36,816 nt of DNA from an uncultured Alphaproteobacteria bacterium (GTDB lineage: Bacteria; Pseudomonadota; Alphaproteobacteria; RF32; CAG-239): NCBI GenBank assembly GCA_944392155.1, contig CALXVR010000017.1, forward strand, positions 1 through 36,816, in the 5' to 3' direction. Shown here piece by piece: positions 16,681-23,909 of the stretch. The position numbers and the translations under genes are program-made. Under the pieces are notes generated by a model that made no database searches, had not been told where the DNA came from, and was given only the letters and a program-made list of their open reading frames with translations. Numbering within the stretch: the first letter of the stretch is position 1; each line of letters opens with the position of its first letter.

Positions 16681-16720
16681 CAAGCGCCGGATTTTTTATA
16701 ATTCGGCGCTTGGCTTTTTA
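16681..16720 (+). terminator. Terminator after the membrane protein pair
   Basis: CAAGCGCCG (16681-16689) and CGGCGCTTG (16704-16712) form a perfect GC-rich 9-bp stem with a 14-base loop that can pair further, followed by GCTTTTTA. It lies 3 bases past the stop at 16677 and may also serve the convergent LD-carboxypeptidase gene. Confidence 0.85.
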
Positions 16721-17602
16721 AAAACTTAAAACAGAATCTGATGCTGTGTCTAAAATCGCTTCTTTGCCCAAAGGCAAGGTCATTTGCGGCAGAGTGTGTC
16801 CAGTATCAAAACCTGCAATAACAGGGATATGACGCAAGGCTTCAAAAGCTTGCAATTTTTGCTTTACGGCCGCCACATCAACAAAGCTGTTTTGCATAAA
16901 TCTACCAATGATTAAACCTCTGATATTTTTGGCAAAATCGTAATTAAACAAGGCCCACAAATTGCGCATAAACATATTAAAAGTTTCTGTGCCGCATAAG
17001 TCATCTTCTTCGGCAATGATTATCATATCATCAAAAACAGGATAATATTTTGTTCCGGCCAGCATTATTTGGCTGCATAGATTACCTCCGACCAGACGAC
17101 CTTTGGCTTTTCCCTCATTGATGATTGTTAGCCCAAGATTGGCAAAAGTTTGCGTTTTGGAAATATGCGTATCCATATACGCCTTTGCCGGATGATAATT
17201 GGCGCCTTTTTGCTCTAGTGCCACAGAGATAAAATTTTTGATGCCATAATCATCTACATCACCGTTTAAAGCTTTAAGATTTGGTCCTAAATATTGAACT
17301 ATGCCGGTTTGCGCCAGTAAAGCATTCAATAGAACAGTGATGTCCGAATAACCACACAAGGGCTTGGTTATTTTAGAAAAATCAAGCTTTGGCAAAAGCT
17401 CTACGGAGTTAAAACCGCCGCGCGAGGTCATAATAACATCTGCCTCGCTTGCTTGTGCCTGCATAAAGTCTTCTAATTTACTTTTTGAAGTAAAAAACTC
17501 TACATTAACAGCATAATCAGCCAAGCGCTTGACGGCGGTTTCTACCTCTTGCTCAGACTTCAAGGGCAGAGAAGGGGAAATTACTCCGATTTTGTGTTGC
17601 AT
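16718..17602 (-). CDS. ldcA: LD-carboxypeptidase (peptidase family S66, LdcA-like)
   Basis: 294 residues. The S66 signatures are present: 'MTSRGGFNSVELLPKLDF' corresponds to the family R-G-G-Y/F-x-x-x-x-L-L stretch, nucleophile Ser86 in 'CGYSDIT', 'GRLVGGNL' with a following 'IIAEEDD' that supplies the catalytic Glu, and His269 in 'GHTLPQMTLPLG'. It cleaves D-Ala from murein tetrapeptides during peptidoglycan recycling in the cytoplasm; no signal peptide is visible, as expected. An AmpG-like muropeptide importer is in this window at 33.7-35.0 kb. It starts 2 bases after the stop of the unknown 611-residue gene, so both are on one transcript. Confidence 0.92.
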   Translation of the reverse strand: MQHKIGVISPSLPLKSEQEVETAVKRLADYAVNVEFFTSKSKLEDFMQAQASEADVIMTSRGGFNSVELLPKLDFSKITKPLCGYSDITVLLNALLAQTGIVQYLGPNLKALNGDVDDYGIKNFISVALEQKGANYHPAKAYMDTHISKTQTFANLGLTIINEGKAKGRLVGGNLCSQIMLAGTKYYPVFDDMIIIAEEDDLCGTETFNMFMRNLWALFNYDFAKNIRGLIIGRFMQNSFVDVAAVKQKLQAFEALRHIPVIAGFDTGHTLPQMTLPLGKEAILDTASDSVLSF

Positions 17603-17604
17603 TA

Positions 17605-19440
17605 TTAGAATCCTGCAGCTGTTTTAATTTTGTTTGATATATACGCATTTTGAACTTGTTTGCTAACAACATTTTCATCATTGCGGATGATGTTGGCAAG
17701 TCTTTTGTAAAAAACGCTTCCCGGCGCCAAAATACGGTCAAAATCTCCATTGTCAGCAAAGCGTAACAAGTTTCCTTTTACTCTTTCTTTCTGAGCTGAT
17801 TTTTCATCTTCGGACATCTGATTTCCTGTCATAAAAGAGTAAAAACGATGTACGGCCGCAGCTTCCAAAGCATCTCTTGATGAAATTGAGGCAACATTAT
17901 TAAGTAAATTATCATCTATCTTGACACTGCCGTTTACTAAATCACGATAGCCCAAAACATTACCATTTTCCTTAACGCCCCAAATTTGAGCTTGTGCCGT
18001 TCGGTAATCAAAGTTTTCAATTACTTTGCGACGGGCTTTTATATCTTCCTGATTAAACTCTGTGTGCTTACTTGCCTCATCAAAAACTTTTCCTAAAGCC
18101 TCTTTAATGCGGCGAGCGTAAACAATTTGTGAGCTTCCACCCTCAATTTTTGCACCGGTTTCCAACAAAACAACAGCTAACATAAAGGAAACTTTAGGCA
18201 TGGCCTCGCCACTTCTTAAAGCCTCGGCGATTTGTTTTCTATCCATGCTTTCAGTGTATTCGTCACCAAGCATTTTGGCAAAAGCCGGCATCTTGTTAGA
18301 GCCCATGGGCACCATATGGTCTAACAGATGATTATATTCATTATCTGATTTGGTGGTGTGAATCTTCTTCATCTCGGTTTCAAAAACTGCACGAGTTTGC
18401 GGATTATCAAAAATCTGTGATGTCAAAGATTGCGGATTTTCCAAAATATTTGCCATAAAGCCAAAAATCGGCTTTTCGGCTTCTATGCTTATTTGAATGA
18501 CGGAGCTGTCTTTTAACAAATCATTAGCCTGCATTGCGTGGATTGAGGCTAACTGCAAAGCACCAAGCTCTGTTTCCGGAGTGCCTTTTTCTTGATTGTA
18601 GGCTCTTTGTTTTTCCAACAATTTCATTACTTTTTTCAACATTCTGACATCATTTTGAAATTGTTGTTCAACTTGTGCCGAAAATTCTGTTAAGACATCT
18701 TTGTGTAATTCTGATAAAGATTTTACCGTATTCATTGTAAGATCTTTGAATTCCATACCTTTGGGCATAAATTCCTTGTTTATTAAATGGTGCCAACGCG
18801 CTTTTAATGATTTTGCCGCCAGAGATTTTTTCTCAAACATATCTTTTTTCATCTCTTTTTCATGCGCTTTTAATGTAGCTATTTTTTCAGGCGTATCATA
18901 TCCGGGAAGCGTCATGGCAATAACTTTCGGATAGATTTTGCTGTATAAATAAAGCGGAGGACCGTAAACAAAGGGGTCGCAAATCTCGGGGCCGGTCTGG
19001 TTATCAGTATTTACGCGGCCAGACATCAGAGATAAGTTAAACTTTTCACCGAAATGATGCGCTCTTGCTGCTTGGTTTACAAATTTATAGCAAGAGTGAA
19101 ACATATTATAGTCATTTTCTTCAACTGTTGCTTCAGCCCCACGCTTATCTCTTTGGCGCATGGGTCCGAGGTGGTCTGAAAAATCAAAACGAAAATCTTT
19201 TTTCAGTTGTTCATAAAGTTCTTTTGACAATAATTTTCTATTTTCTTCTTCTACTACGGCTGCGTAAGTATCGTTGACGCGCTTTAAAATCGCATGCATA
19301 AAGCTTTCGGCATAAGGAAAAAGCTTCGGATTATATGGATTTTTGTTTCCGTCGCTATAGGTTTCCCCTAACGAAGCTTCTGTATCAAGGTATGAAAATT
19401 CGGGTTTTTTGGCGAGTACTGCTTGACTATATTTGCTCAT
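17605..19440 (-). CDS. Unknown 611-residue cytoplasmic protein, co-transcribed with ldcA
   Basis: I do not recognise this protein. It is mostly helical and charged, with no signal peptide or membrane segment. Notable stretches: a Pro/Tyr-rich N-terminus ('NPYNPKLFPYAESF'), a Gly/Asn/Pro-rich segment at about 140-165 ('GRVNTDNQTGPEICDPFVYG'), then long Lys/Glu helices with coiled-coil-like spacing (about 180-300). No nucleotide-binding or zinc motif stands out. It sits between rho and mnmE, where other Alphaproteobacteria usually have no such gene, and is followed after 2 bases by ldcA. The 478-base gap upstream holds a promoter and a possible structured RNA. The Shine-Dalgarno is weak (AAGAG, about 9 bases before ATG 19440). 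It could be a lineage-specific structural or secreted factor; this is open. Confidence 0.7.
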   Translation of the reverse strand: MSKYSQAVLAKKPEFSYLDTEASLGETYSDGNKNPYNPKLFPYAESFMHAILKRVNDTYAAVVEEENRKLLSKELYEQLKKDFRFDFSDHLGPMRQRDKRGAEATVEENDYNMFHSCYKFVNQAARAHHFGEKFNLSLMSGRVNTDNQTGPEICDPFVYGPPLYLYSKIYPKVIAMTLPGYDTPEKIATLKAHEKEMKKDMFEKKSLAAKSLKARWHHLINKEFMPKGMEFKDLTMNTVKSLSELHKDVLTEFSAQVEQQFQNDVRMLKKVMKLLEKQRAYNQEKGTPETELGALQLASIHAMQANDLLKDSSVIQISIEAEKPIFGFMANILENPQSLTSQIFDNPQTRAVFETEMKKIHTTKSDNEYNHLLDHMVPMGSNKMPAFAKMLGDEYTESMDRKQIAEALRSGEAMPKVSFMLAVVLLETGAKIEGGSSQIVYARRIKEALGKVFDEASKHTEFNQEDIKARRKVIENFDYRTAQAQIWGVKENGNVLGYRDLVNGSVKIDDNLLNNVASISSRDALEAAAVHRFYSFMTGNQMSEDEKSAQKERVKGNLLRFADNGDFDRILAPGSVFYKRLANIIRNDENVVSKQVQNAYISNKIKTAAGF

Positions 19441-19499
19441 TTGTTTTTTCTCTTTCGTTTTTTTTGTTGTTCTCTATTCTTTTGTAATTTTTGCTTTAT

Positions 19500-19533
19500 C
19501 CTCTGATTATCAAATTACCCAAATAATCAGAGG
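19500..19533. repeat. Perfect 11-bp inverted repeat upstream of the 611-residue gene
   Basis: CCTCTGATTAT (19500-19510), 12 bases, ATAATCAGAGG (19523-19533). No T-run follows on either strand, so it is not a plain terminator. It lies 60 bases before the start codon at 19440 and could be an operator or a leader hairpin. Confidence 0.6.
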
Positions 19534-19619
19534 CTCATAAGCTCCAAAACCGAAAGAGTTGTTGTATTATTCTTTATTTTCATTTTCTGCTATATCTTCA
19601 CATAAAAAAATTAACCATC

Positions 19620-19836
19620 AAAAAAACAAAGCTTGTTGATTTTTCATCCTCCAAGCACCCAAGCCTTGCTAAAAAGTAAAAGTGCTTAGAGGTTCATAAT
19701 CAACAACAACAAAATGCTGATTAGCAGAATTTTTGCAGAAATAAGGGCGAAAGCTTCCGGTAAAAACTCGGAAGTTTTGAAAGAAGAATATATTTTGCCA
19801 AAATTTGACATCTTTCGCCTTTGTTTTTGTTAAACC
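19620..19836 (-). ncRNA. Candidate structured RNA (about 217 nt) or long leader
   Basis: Transcribed leftward from the promoter at 19843-19872. Visible pairings (plus-strand coordinates): 19746-19753 with 19812-19819 (8 bp, GGCGAAAG), the internal hairpin 19754-19759 with 19769-19774 (6 bp), and a long stem of 19633-19641 with 19698-19706 (9 bp) enclosing 19648-19658 with 19682-19692 (11 bp). The last stem is fully paired only in the minus-strand RNA, through one G-U; the plus strand would have a C-A mismatch. A run of seven U follows at 19626-19620. It matches no RNA family I can recall (not RNase P, SRP, tmRNA or 6S by their core motifs). It may instead be the leader of the 611-residue gene. 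Confidence 0.4.
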
Positions 19837-19842
19837 GTGTTA

Positions 19843-19872
19843 ATTATATGGACAGAAAATATTTTATGTCAA
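19843..19872 (-). promoter_or_regulatory. Near-consensus sigma70 promoter facing left
   Basis: Minus strand: perfect -35 TTGACA (19867-19872), 18-base spacer, perfect -10 TATAAT (19843-19848). It is the best promoter in the window by eye and lies just past the rho terminator, so it starts a separate transcript: the candidate RNA and possibly the 611-residue gene and ldcA. Confidence 0.7.
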
Positions 19873-19884
19873 CTTATTTTATAA

Positions 19885-19914
19885 AAAAAATCCCTCTTTT
19901 GTGAGGGATTTTTT
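19885..19914 (-). terminator. Rho-independent terminator of rho
   Basis: Perfect 12-bp stem (19885-19896 with 19903-19914), core TCCCTC/GAGGGA with A/T flanks and a 6-base loop, 4 bases past the rho stop. It can act in both directions. Confidence 0.9.
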
Positions 19915-19918
19915 GTAT

Positions 19919-21172
19919 TTAAGAATTCATGGTATTGAAAAAGTCTTGATTATCTTTGGATTGTCTGAGCTTATCCAATAAAAATTCCATACCGTCCGTC
20001 ATGCCCATTTGCATCAAAACTCGACGCAAAACCCACATTTTGGAAAGTGTGGCTTTGTCTACCAAAAGTTCTTCTTTACGAGTACCCGAACGTGTAATAT
20101 CAATGGTCGGGAAGAGACGTTTGTCGGTTAATTTTCTATCCAAAATGATTTCGGAGTTACCTGTTCCTTTGAACTCTTCAAAAATAACTTCATCCATACG
20201 AGAACCCGTATCAATCAAGGCTGTGGCAATGATTGTTAAAGAACCACCTTCCTCTACATTACGAGCCGCACCGAGCAAGCGTTTCGGTCTTTGCAGAGCA
20301 TTGGCATCAACACCACCGGTTAAAACCTTACCAGATGAAGGAATAACCGTGTTATATGCGCGACCCAAACGTGTGATGGAATCAAGCAAGATGACTACGT
20401 CTTTTTTAGTTTCAACCAAACGCTTGGCTTTCTCAATAACCATCTCGGCAACCTGAACATGGCGTGCGGCCGGCTCATCAAAGGTGGAAGAAATAACTTC
20501 GCCTTTAACGGAACGGCTCATATCCGTCACTTCTTCAGGTCTTTCATCAATTAACAAAACCATCAAATATACTTCAGGGTGGTTTGTTGCTATGGCATGT
20601 GCAATATTTTGCAACATTACGGTTTTACCTGTTCTCGGAGGAGCAACAATCAGACCACGTTGACCTTTTCCTTGCGGCGCAATCAGGTCAATGATGCGTG
20701 TGGTATAATCTTTTTCACCGCAGATAATATCAAAGTCTAATTTTTTGGTTGGATAAAGAGGGGTTAAGTTATCAAAATTTACACGAAGTTTTGATTTTTC
20801 AGGATCTTCAAAATTAATGGTGTTAATCTTGGTTAAAGCAAAATACCGTTCATTGTCTTTCGGACCACGGATTTCACCTTCAACAGTATCACCGGTGCGT
20901 AGACCAAATTTTTTAACTTGAGCCGGTGATACATAAATATCATCCGGACTTGCTAAGTAATTTGACTCGGCAGAGCGTAAAAAACCAAAACCATCTTGCA
21001 AAACTTCTATTGTTCCTTCGCCATAAATGGTTTGGTCATCAGATGCCACTTTTCTCATAATGGCAAAAATTAAATCCTGAACACGCATGGAAGATGCGTC
21101 TTCTATTCCTAGTTCCTCCGCCTGAGTTAATAACTCCTTAGGAGATTTTTGCTTTAAATCTTTTAAATGCAT
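19919..21172 (-). CDS. rho: Transcription termination factor Rho
   Basis: 417 residues, standard length. The N-terminal helix bundle begins [15 protein letters not shown], then the cold-shock-like RNA-binding domain ('[20 protein letters not shown]'), then the ATPase with Walker A 'APPRTGKT', '[13 protein letters not shown]' and Walker B '[16 protein letters not shown]', and the Q/R-loop sequences near '[13 protein letters not shown]'. Rho is a hexameric RNA helicase that ends transcription. In Alphaproteobacteria rho is commonly near oriC with mnmE/mnmG. An AAGG lies about 5 bases before the ATG. Its promoter must be inside the proposed oriC. Confidence 0.99.
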   Translation of the reverse strand: MHLKDLKQKSPKELLTQAEELGIEDASSMRVQDLIFAIMRKVASDDQTIYGEGTIEVLQDGFGFLRSAESNYLASPDDIYVSPAQVKKFGLRTGDTVEGEIRGPKDNERYFALTKINTINFEDPEKSKLRVNFDNLTPLYPTKKLDFDIICGEKDYTTRIIDLIAPQGKGQRGLIVAPPRTGKTVMLQNIAHAIATNHPEVYLMVLLIDERPEEVTDMSRSVKGEVISSTFDEPAARHVQVAEMVIEKAKRLVETKKDVVILLDSITRLGRAYNTVIPSSGKVLTGGVDANALQRPKRLLGAARNVEEGGSLTIIATALIDTGSRMDEVIFEEFKGTGNSEIILDRKLTDKRLFPTIDITRSGTRKEELLVDKATLSKMWVLRRVLMQMGMTDGMEFLLDKLRQSKDNQDFFNTMNS

Positions 21173-21368
21173 TGTAACCTTGAAATATATTTGATGTGAA
21201 AAAATTAAATAAGAAAGGGGAAAGTATCCCTCTGCATAGTATTATTAGAATTAATGCATGTCTGTTTTATATTATTTAAATGGGTGAAAGTCAATTAAAT
21301 GTTGTTTGATTTTTATGCACAGTCAAAAAGCCCCATATAAATATTTTAAAAGTTTAGTAGTTATTAGT

Positions 21369-21413
21369 ATATCCCTGCTGCTTATGTGGATAAGTTTTTA
21401 TACACAGGGATAT
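21369..21413. repeat. Inverted repeat framing two opposed DnaA boxes
   Basis: ATATCCCTG (21369-21377) and CAGGGATAT (21405-21413) are perfect 9-bp inverted copies. Between them lie the minus-strand box at 21385-21393 and the plus-strand box at 21398-21406, 4 bases apart. The frame overlaps the second box by 2 bases. Confidence 0.85.
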
Positions 21414-21463
21414 CCAAAAGTTGAAAGAGTGTTAATAAGATTGTTAACGAAATTTAAGAATTA

Positions 21464-21478
21464 TTAACGAATCGTTAA
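21464..21478. promoter_or_regulatory. CtrA-type site TTAA-N7-TTAA in oriC
   Basis: TTAACGAATCGTTAA, a perfect palindrome with the TTAA half-sites spaced by 7 as in CtrA boxes. It is embedded in a row of further TTAA elements (21432, 21444, 21454) with spacings of 8, 6 and 6. In this AT-rich DNA TTAA is common, so the single exact spacing is only moderate evidence. Confidence 0.4.
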
Positions 21479-21700
21479 CTTTGTTTTTCTTGATTCTGTA
21501 AACTTTAAATTGAGTAATTTGTTGATAAGTTTTTTTATCAACCCTTGTGCGAAAAAATATACCCCTGTGCGTAAAGTTGTATATTGGATTTTACATTGTG
21601 GTGATTAGTTTGTATAAATAGGCAAGAGAGCTTAGTTATGCACAGATTTTGGCTTGTTTGTGTATAAGTGAGTCAGGGGTTTGATTTTAAGGAATTTTTT

Positions 21701-22282
21701 ATGAAATTAGCAGCTATCACCGGTTCTATCGGTTGCGGAAAAACGACTTTGGCTTCAATGGTCAGACGTTTGGGATATTGTGTTTATGACGTAGATGGTT
21801 GGGTTCGCCGTCTTTATTTTAAAAAAGATTTTATTAAGGTTATTGAACAGCATTTTCCGCAAGTGGTAGAAAACGGAAAAGTTAATAAAAGAGCTTTACG
21901 TAATATTGTCTTTAATGATAATGCCCGTCTTAAGGAATTGGAAGGACTTATCCATCCTTTTTTACGTCGCTATCTTAAAAAAGTTATTCATAGACACGCA
22001 CAGAGCAATGATTTGTTTTTCTTAGATGTTGCTTTGTTGTTTGAAATGAGATGGGATATTTATTGCGATTGCATTATTGTTGCCGATGTGGATTATGAAA
22101 CGCAGAAAAAACGCGTGATGGAGCGCGATAAAATTTCGGCTGAAGATTTTGAAAAGATTAACAACGTACAGTTAAGCAACAAGGCTAAAGTTTTGTTGGC
22201 TGATGTGGTTGTGGATACGGGAAGGCCGCAAAATCAAGTCTTTGCCGATATGGTTAGTATTGTTGACGGATTGGAATGTTAA
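21701..22282 (+). CDS. coaE: Dephospho-CoA kinase
   Basis: 193 residues from ATG 21701. A GTG at 21668 would add 11 residues (MSQGFDFKEFF), but the AAGGA at 21689-21693 is placed correctly for 21701, and the protein then begins MKLAAITGSIGCGKTT, as CoaE proteins do. P-loop GSIGCGKT at 8-15, 'DVALLFEMRWD' (P/A-L-L-F-E motif) and 'KRVMERD' LID region. It catalyses the last step of coenzyme A synthesis. First gene right of the origin; overlaps dnaQ by 7 bases. Confidence 0.95.
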   Translation: MKLAAITGSIGCGKTTLASMVRRLGYCVYDVDGWVRRLYFKKDFIKVIEQHFPQVVENGKVNKRALRNIVFNDNARLKELEGLIHPFLRRYLKKVIHRHAQSNDLFFLDVALLFEMRWDIYCDCIIVADVDYETQKKRVMERDKISAEDFEKINNVQLSNKAKVLLADVVVDTGRPQNQVFADMVSIVDGLEC

Positions 22283-22974
22283 ATATGGTTAGAGAGATTG
22301 TTTTTGATACGGAAACGACGGGTTTTAATGCCGAAGAAGGTGAGCGCTTGGTTGAAATCGGCGCTGTTGAACTTATTAACCATATGCCGACGGGCAAAAC
22401 TTATCATCAATATATTAACCCTGAAAAAGAAGTTCCGGAAGAAGCTTATAAAGTTCATGGTCTATCTTATGATTTTTTGAAGGATTTTCCGACTTTTGAT
22501 AAGGTGGCTGATGAGTGGCTGGAGTTTATCGGAGAAGACAGTATTCTGGTTGCGCATAATGCACAATTTGATATTAACTTTGTGAACTATGAACTTAAAC
22601 AGCTCGGAAAACCAACTCTTTCTTGGGATAGAGTAGTTGATACTCTGGAAATTGCCCGCAATATGTTTCCGGGCGCCAGAAATAATTTGGATGCTTTGTG
22701 TAAGCGTTTCGGGGTTGATAACAGCAGTCGTACAAACCACGGAGCGTTACTCGATGCGGAGTTGTTGGCTAAAGTTTACTTGGAGCTTTTGGGCGGTGAA
22801 GAACCGACAATGGGCTTGGAAAGCAAGCAGGAAACCAAGAAAACCGCAACTTTTGAAAGTCATGAAAACAAAACTTATCGCGAGCCGCGCTCTTTTCCTC
22901 CGACAGAAGAGGAACTGGAAGCGCACAAAACTTTTTTGGAAAAAAAGCTTAAAGATGCCGTTTGGTTGTCTTAA
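22276..22974 (+). CDS. dnaQ: DNA polymerase III epsilon subunit (3'-5' exonuclease)
   Basis: 232 residues. DEDDh exonuclease: ExoI 'FDTETTG' (Asp11, Glu13), ExoII 'AHNAQFDINFV' (Asp99), ExoIII 'HGALLDA' (His155, Asp160). The C-terminal tail (about 172-232) is charged and would carry the polymerase-binding segment. ATG 22276 overlaps the coaE stop; ATG 22285 (MVREIVFD) would match the typical family start and is equally possible. It is the proofreading subunit. Order coaE-dnaQ next to oriC is common in Alphaproteobacteria; secB, often next, is absent here. Confidence 0.96.
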   Translation: MLNMVREIVFDTETTGFNAEEGERLVEIGAVELINHMPTGKTYHQYINPEKEVPEEAYKVHGLSYDFLKDFPTFDKVADEWLEFIGEDSILVAHNAQFDINFVNYELKQLGKPTLSWDRVVDTLEIARNMFPGARNNLDALCKRFGVDNSSRTNHGALLDAELLAKVYLELLGGEEPTMGLESKQETKKTATFESHENKTYREPRSFPPTEEELEAHKTFLEKKLKDAVWLS

Positions 22975-22977
22975 TTC

Positions 22978-23061
22978 TTATTTGCTTCTAAAATAGAAAG
23001 CTAAGGAAACTATGAGAATTTCCAGTATGACGAAGCATATGGTGCTTGCATTTAATTCCAT
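22978..23061 (-). CDS. Possible 27-residue single-TM protein after the SDR gene
   Basis: A short frame, ATG at 23061 to TAA at 22978-22980, 2 bases past the SDR stop and on the same strand. The peptide begins MELNASTIC and continues with 'FVILEILIVSLAFYF' and 'RSK*', a clear single membrane segment with basic residues at the end. An AAGG at the end of the SDR gene is 7 bases before the ATG. Coding is unproven; a competing 27-residue frame on the plus strand (23012-23095) looks less protein-like. Confidence 0.35.
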   Translation of the reverse strand: MELNASTICFVILEILIVSLAFYFRSK

Positions 23062-23063
23062 AA

Positions 23064-23831
23064 CTATACCTTATGCGGGAGCTTGGCATAAATAAAGTCA
23101 CTCAAGCAGTTGGGCAAAATGGACATTAGCCAGGTTGCTAAGCGCATCGGCCATGGGAAAGCTATTAAGCCGACATTATTTTCCACTCTATCCGCAATGA
23201 TTTTTGCCGCATTTTCTGCCGACATAAAGAAAGGCATAGGGCAAGTGTTTTTGTCGGTAATGCGTGATTTTACAAAACCCGGGCAGACGACATTAACCTG
23301 AATGTTGTATGGTTTTAGGTCTGAACGCAAAGCTTCGCCATAAGCTTTGACACAAGCTTTGCTGGCGCTGTATGACGGGCAAGAAGGCAAGCCGTGATAA
23401 CCGGCAATGGAAGACATTATGACCAGAGTTTTGTTTTTGTCTTTGCGGTTTTTGTATATCTCCATTGCGGGTATGATTGTGTTTAATACGCCGAAAACAT
23501 TGGTGTTGAAAGTATTGTAAATATTTTCGGGGATTTCTTGTAAGGTTGCAACACCCGCATTAGCATAAACAATGTTTAAAGGCGCAATGTCTTCGCATTC
23601 TTGTATCCAGTTTTTAGTTGCTTCTTTATCCGTTACATCCAAAATTTTGGCATAAACCTTGACATTGTATCTTTCGCAGGCTTTTTGTACGGATTCTAAG
23701 CGTTTGGGGTCACGACCGGAGATGAATAAGTTTGCTGCCTTTTCAGTTATGGCATAATGTCTGGCAAGAGCTTCTCCAATGCCTGAAGATGCGCCGGTGA
23801 TGAGAATGTTTTGTTTCTTTTTGGTCGTCAT
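23064..23831 (-). CDS. Short-chain dehydrogenase/reductase (SDR)
   Basis: 255 residues, classical SDR. Cofactor motif TGASSGIG (12-19), a basic 'SGRDPKR' after strand 2 favouring NADP(H), 'NAGVA' (91-95), catalytic Ser140/141, Tyr154 and Lys158 in 'YSASKA', and 'VCPGFVKS'. The C-terminus ends with a hydrophobic stretch ('WPMRLATWLMSILPNCLSDF') as in membrane-associated SDRs similar to the YdfG/DltE group. The substrate is unknown. It stands alone, leftward, between dnaQ and yicC. Confidence 0.88.
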   Translation of the reverse strand: MTTKKKQNILITGASSGIGEALARHYAITEKAANLFISGRDPKRLESVQKACERYNVKVYAKILDVTDKEATKNWIQECEDIAPLNIVYANAGVATLQEIPENIYNTFNTNVFGVLNTIIPAMEIYKNRKDKNKTLVIMSSIAGYHGLPSCPSYSASKACVKAYGEALRSDLKPYNIQVNVVCPGFVKSRITDKNTCPMPFFMSAENAAKIIADRVENNVGLIAFPWPMRLATWLMSILPNCLSDFIYAKLPHKV

Positions 23832-23909
23832 ATTGTCCCCGAATGGTAAATTATTATTAAGTATTTATATATATACTAAGGTTAAATTTAGGTAAAAAGG
23901 AGAGAGTTT

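Larger units (their letters stand above)
21173..21700. other. Proposed chromosomal replication origin (oriC)
   Basis: A 528-base gap between divergent rho and coaE. Exact matches to TTATNCACA: 21313-21321 (+), 21385-21393 (-, full consensus TTATCCACA), 21398-21406 (+), 21636-21644 (+) and 21659-21667 (-). Near matches: 21520-21528 (-), 21535-21543 (+) and 21566-21574 (-). A TTAA-rich block (21432-21478) contains a TTAA-N7-TTAA site. A pair of similar 20-mers starts at 21541 and 21561 (ACCC-T-TGTGCG type). The left end (21173-21300) is very AT-rich and may unwind. Gene direction flips here, and parAB/parS lie within 13 kb. Alphaproteobacterial oriCs often lie in the rho-hemE/coaE-dnaQ neighbourhood. 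Confidence 0.85.

Noticed and set aside
19621..19650. A nine-codon leader peptide on the minus strand (MKNQQALFF) after GGAGG
   Set aside because: The GGAGG touches the ATG with no spacing and is buried in the 11-bp stem, so initiation is unlikely.
19714..19833. A plus-strand frame of 39 codons (starts MLISRIFAEI) in the rho upstream/downstream gap
   Set aside because: No Shine-Dalgarno before the ATG, it runs antisense to a promoter-driven candidate RNA whose stems explain the sequence, and the peptide looks like nothing known.
21668..21700. GTG start for coaE that would add 11 residues
   Set aside because: AAGGA is placed for ATG 21701, the shorter protein has the family N-terminus, and the extension would run into a DnaA box.
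22637..22996. A 119-codon frame inside dnaQ, and many other long frames antisense to or shifted from real genes (for example 2259-2756, 19956-20456, 28346-28873, 29421-29984)
   Set aside because: They are explained fully by the coding bias of the genes on the other strand or frame; none has a recognisable domain or a ribosome site.
23012..23095. A 27-codon plus-strand frame (starts MRISSMTKHM) with AAGGAA upstream
   Set aside because: It runs into the 3' end of the SDR gene antisense and has no membrane or domain character; the minus-strand frame in the same gap is more protein-like.
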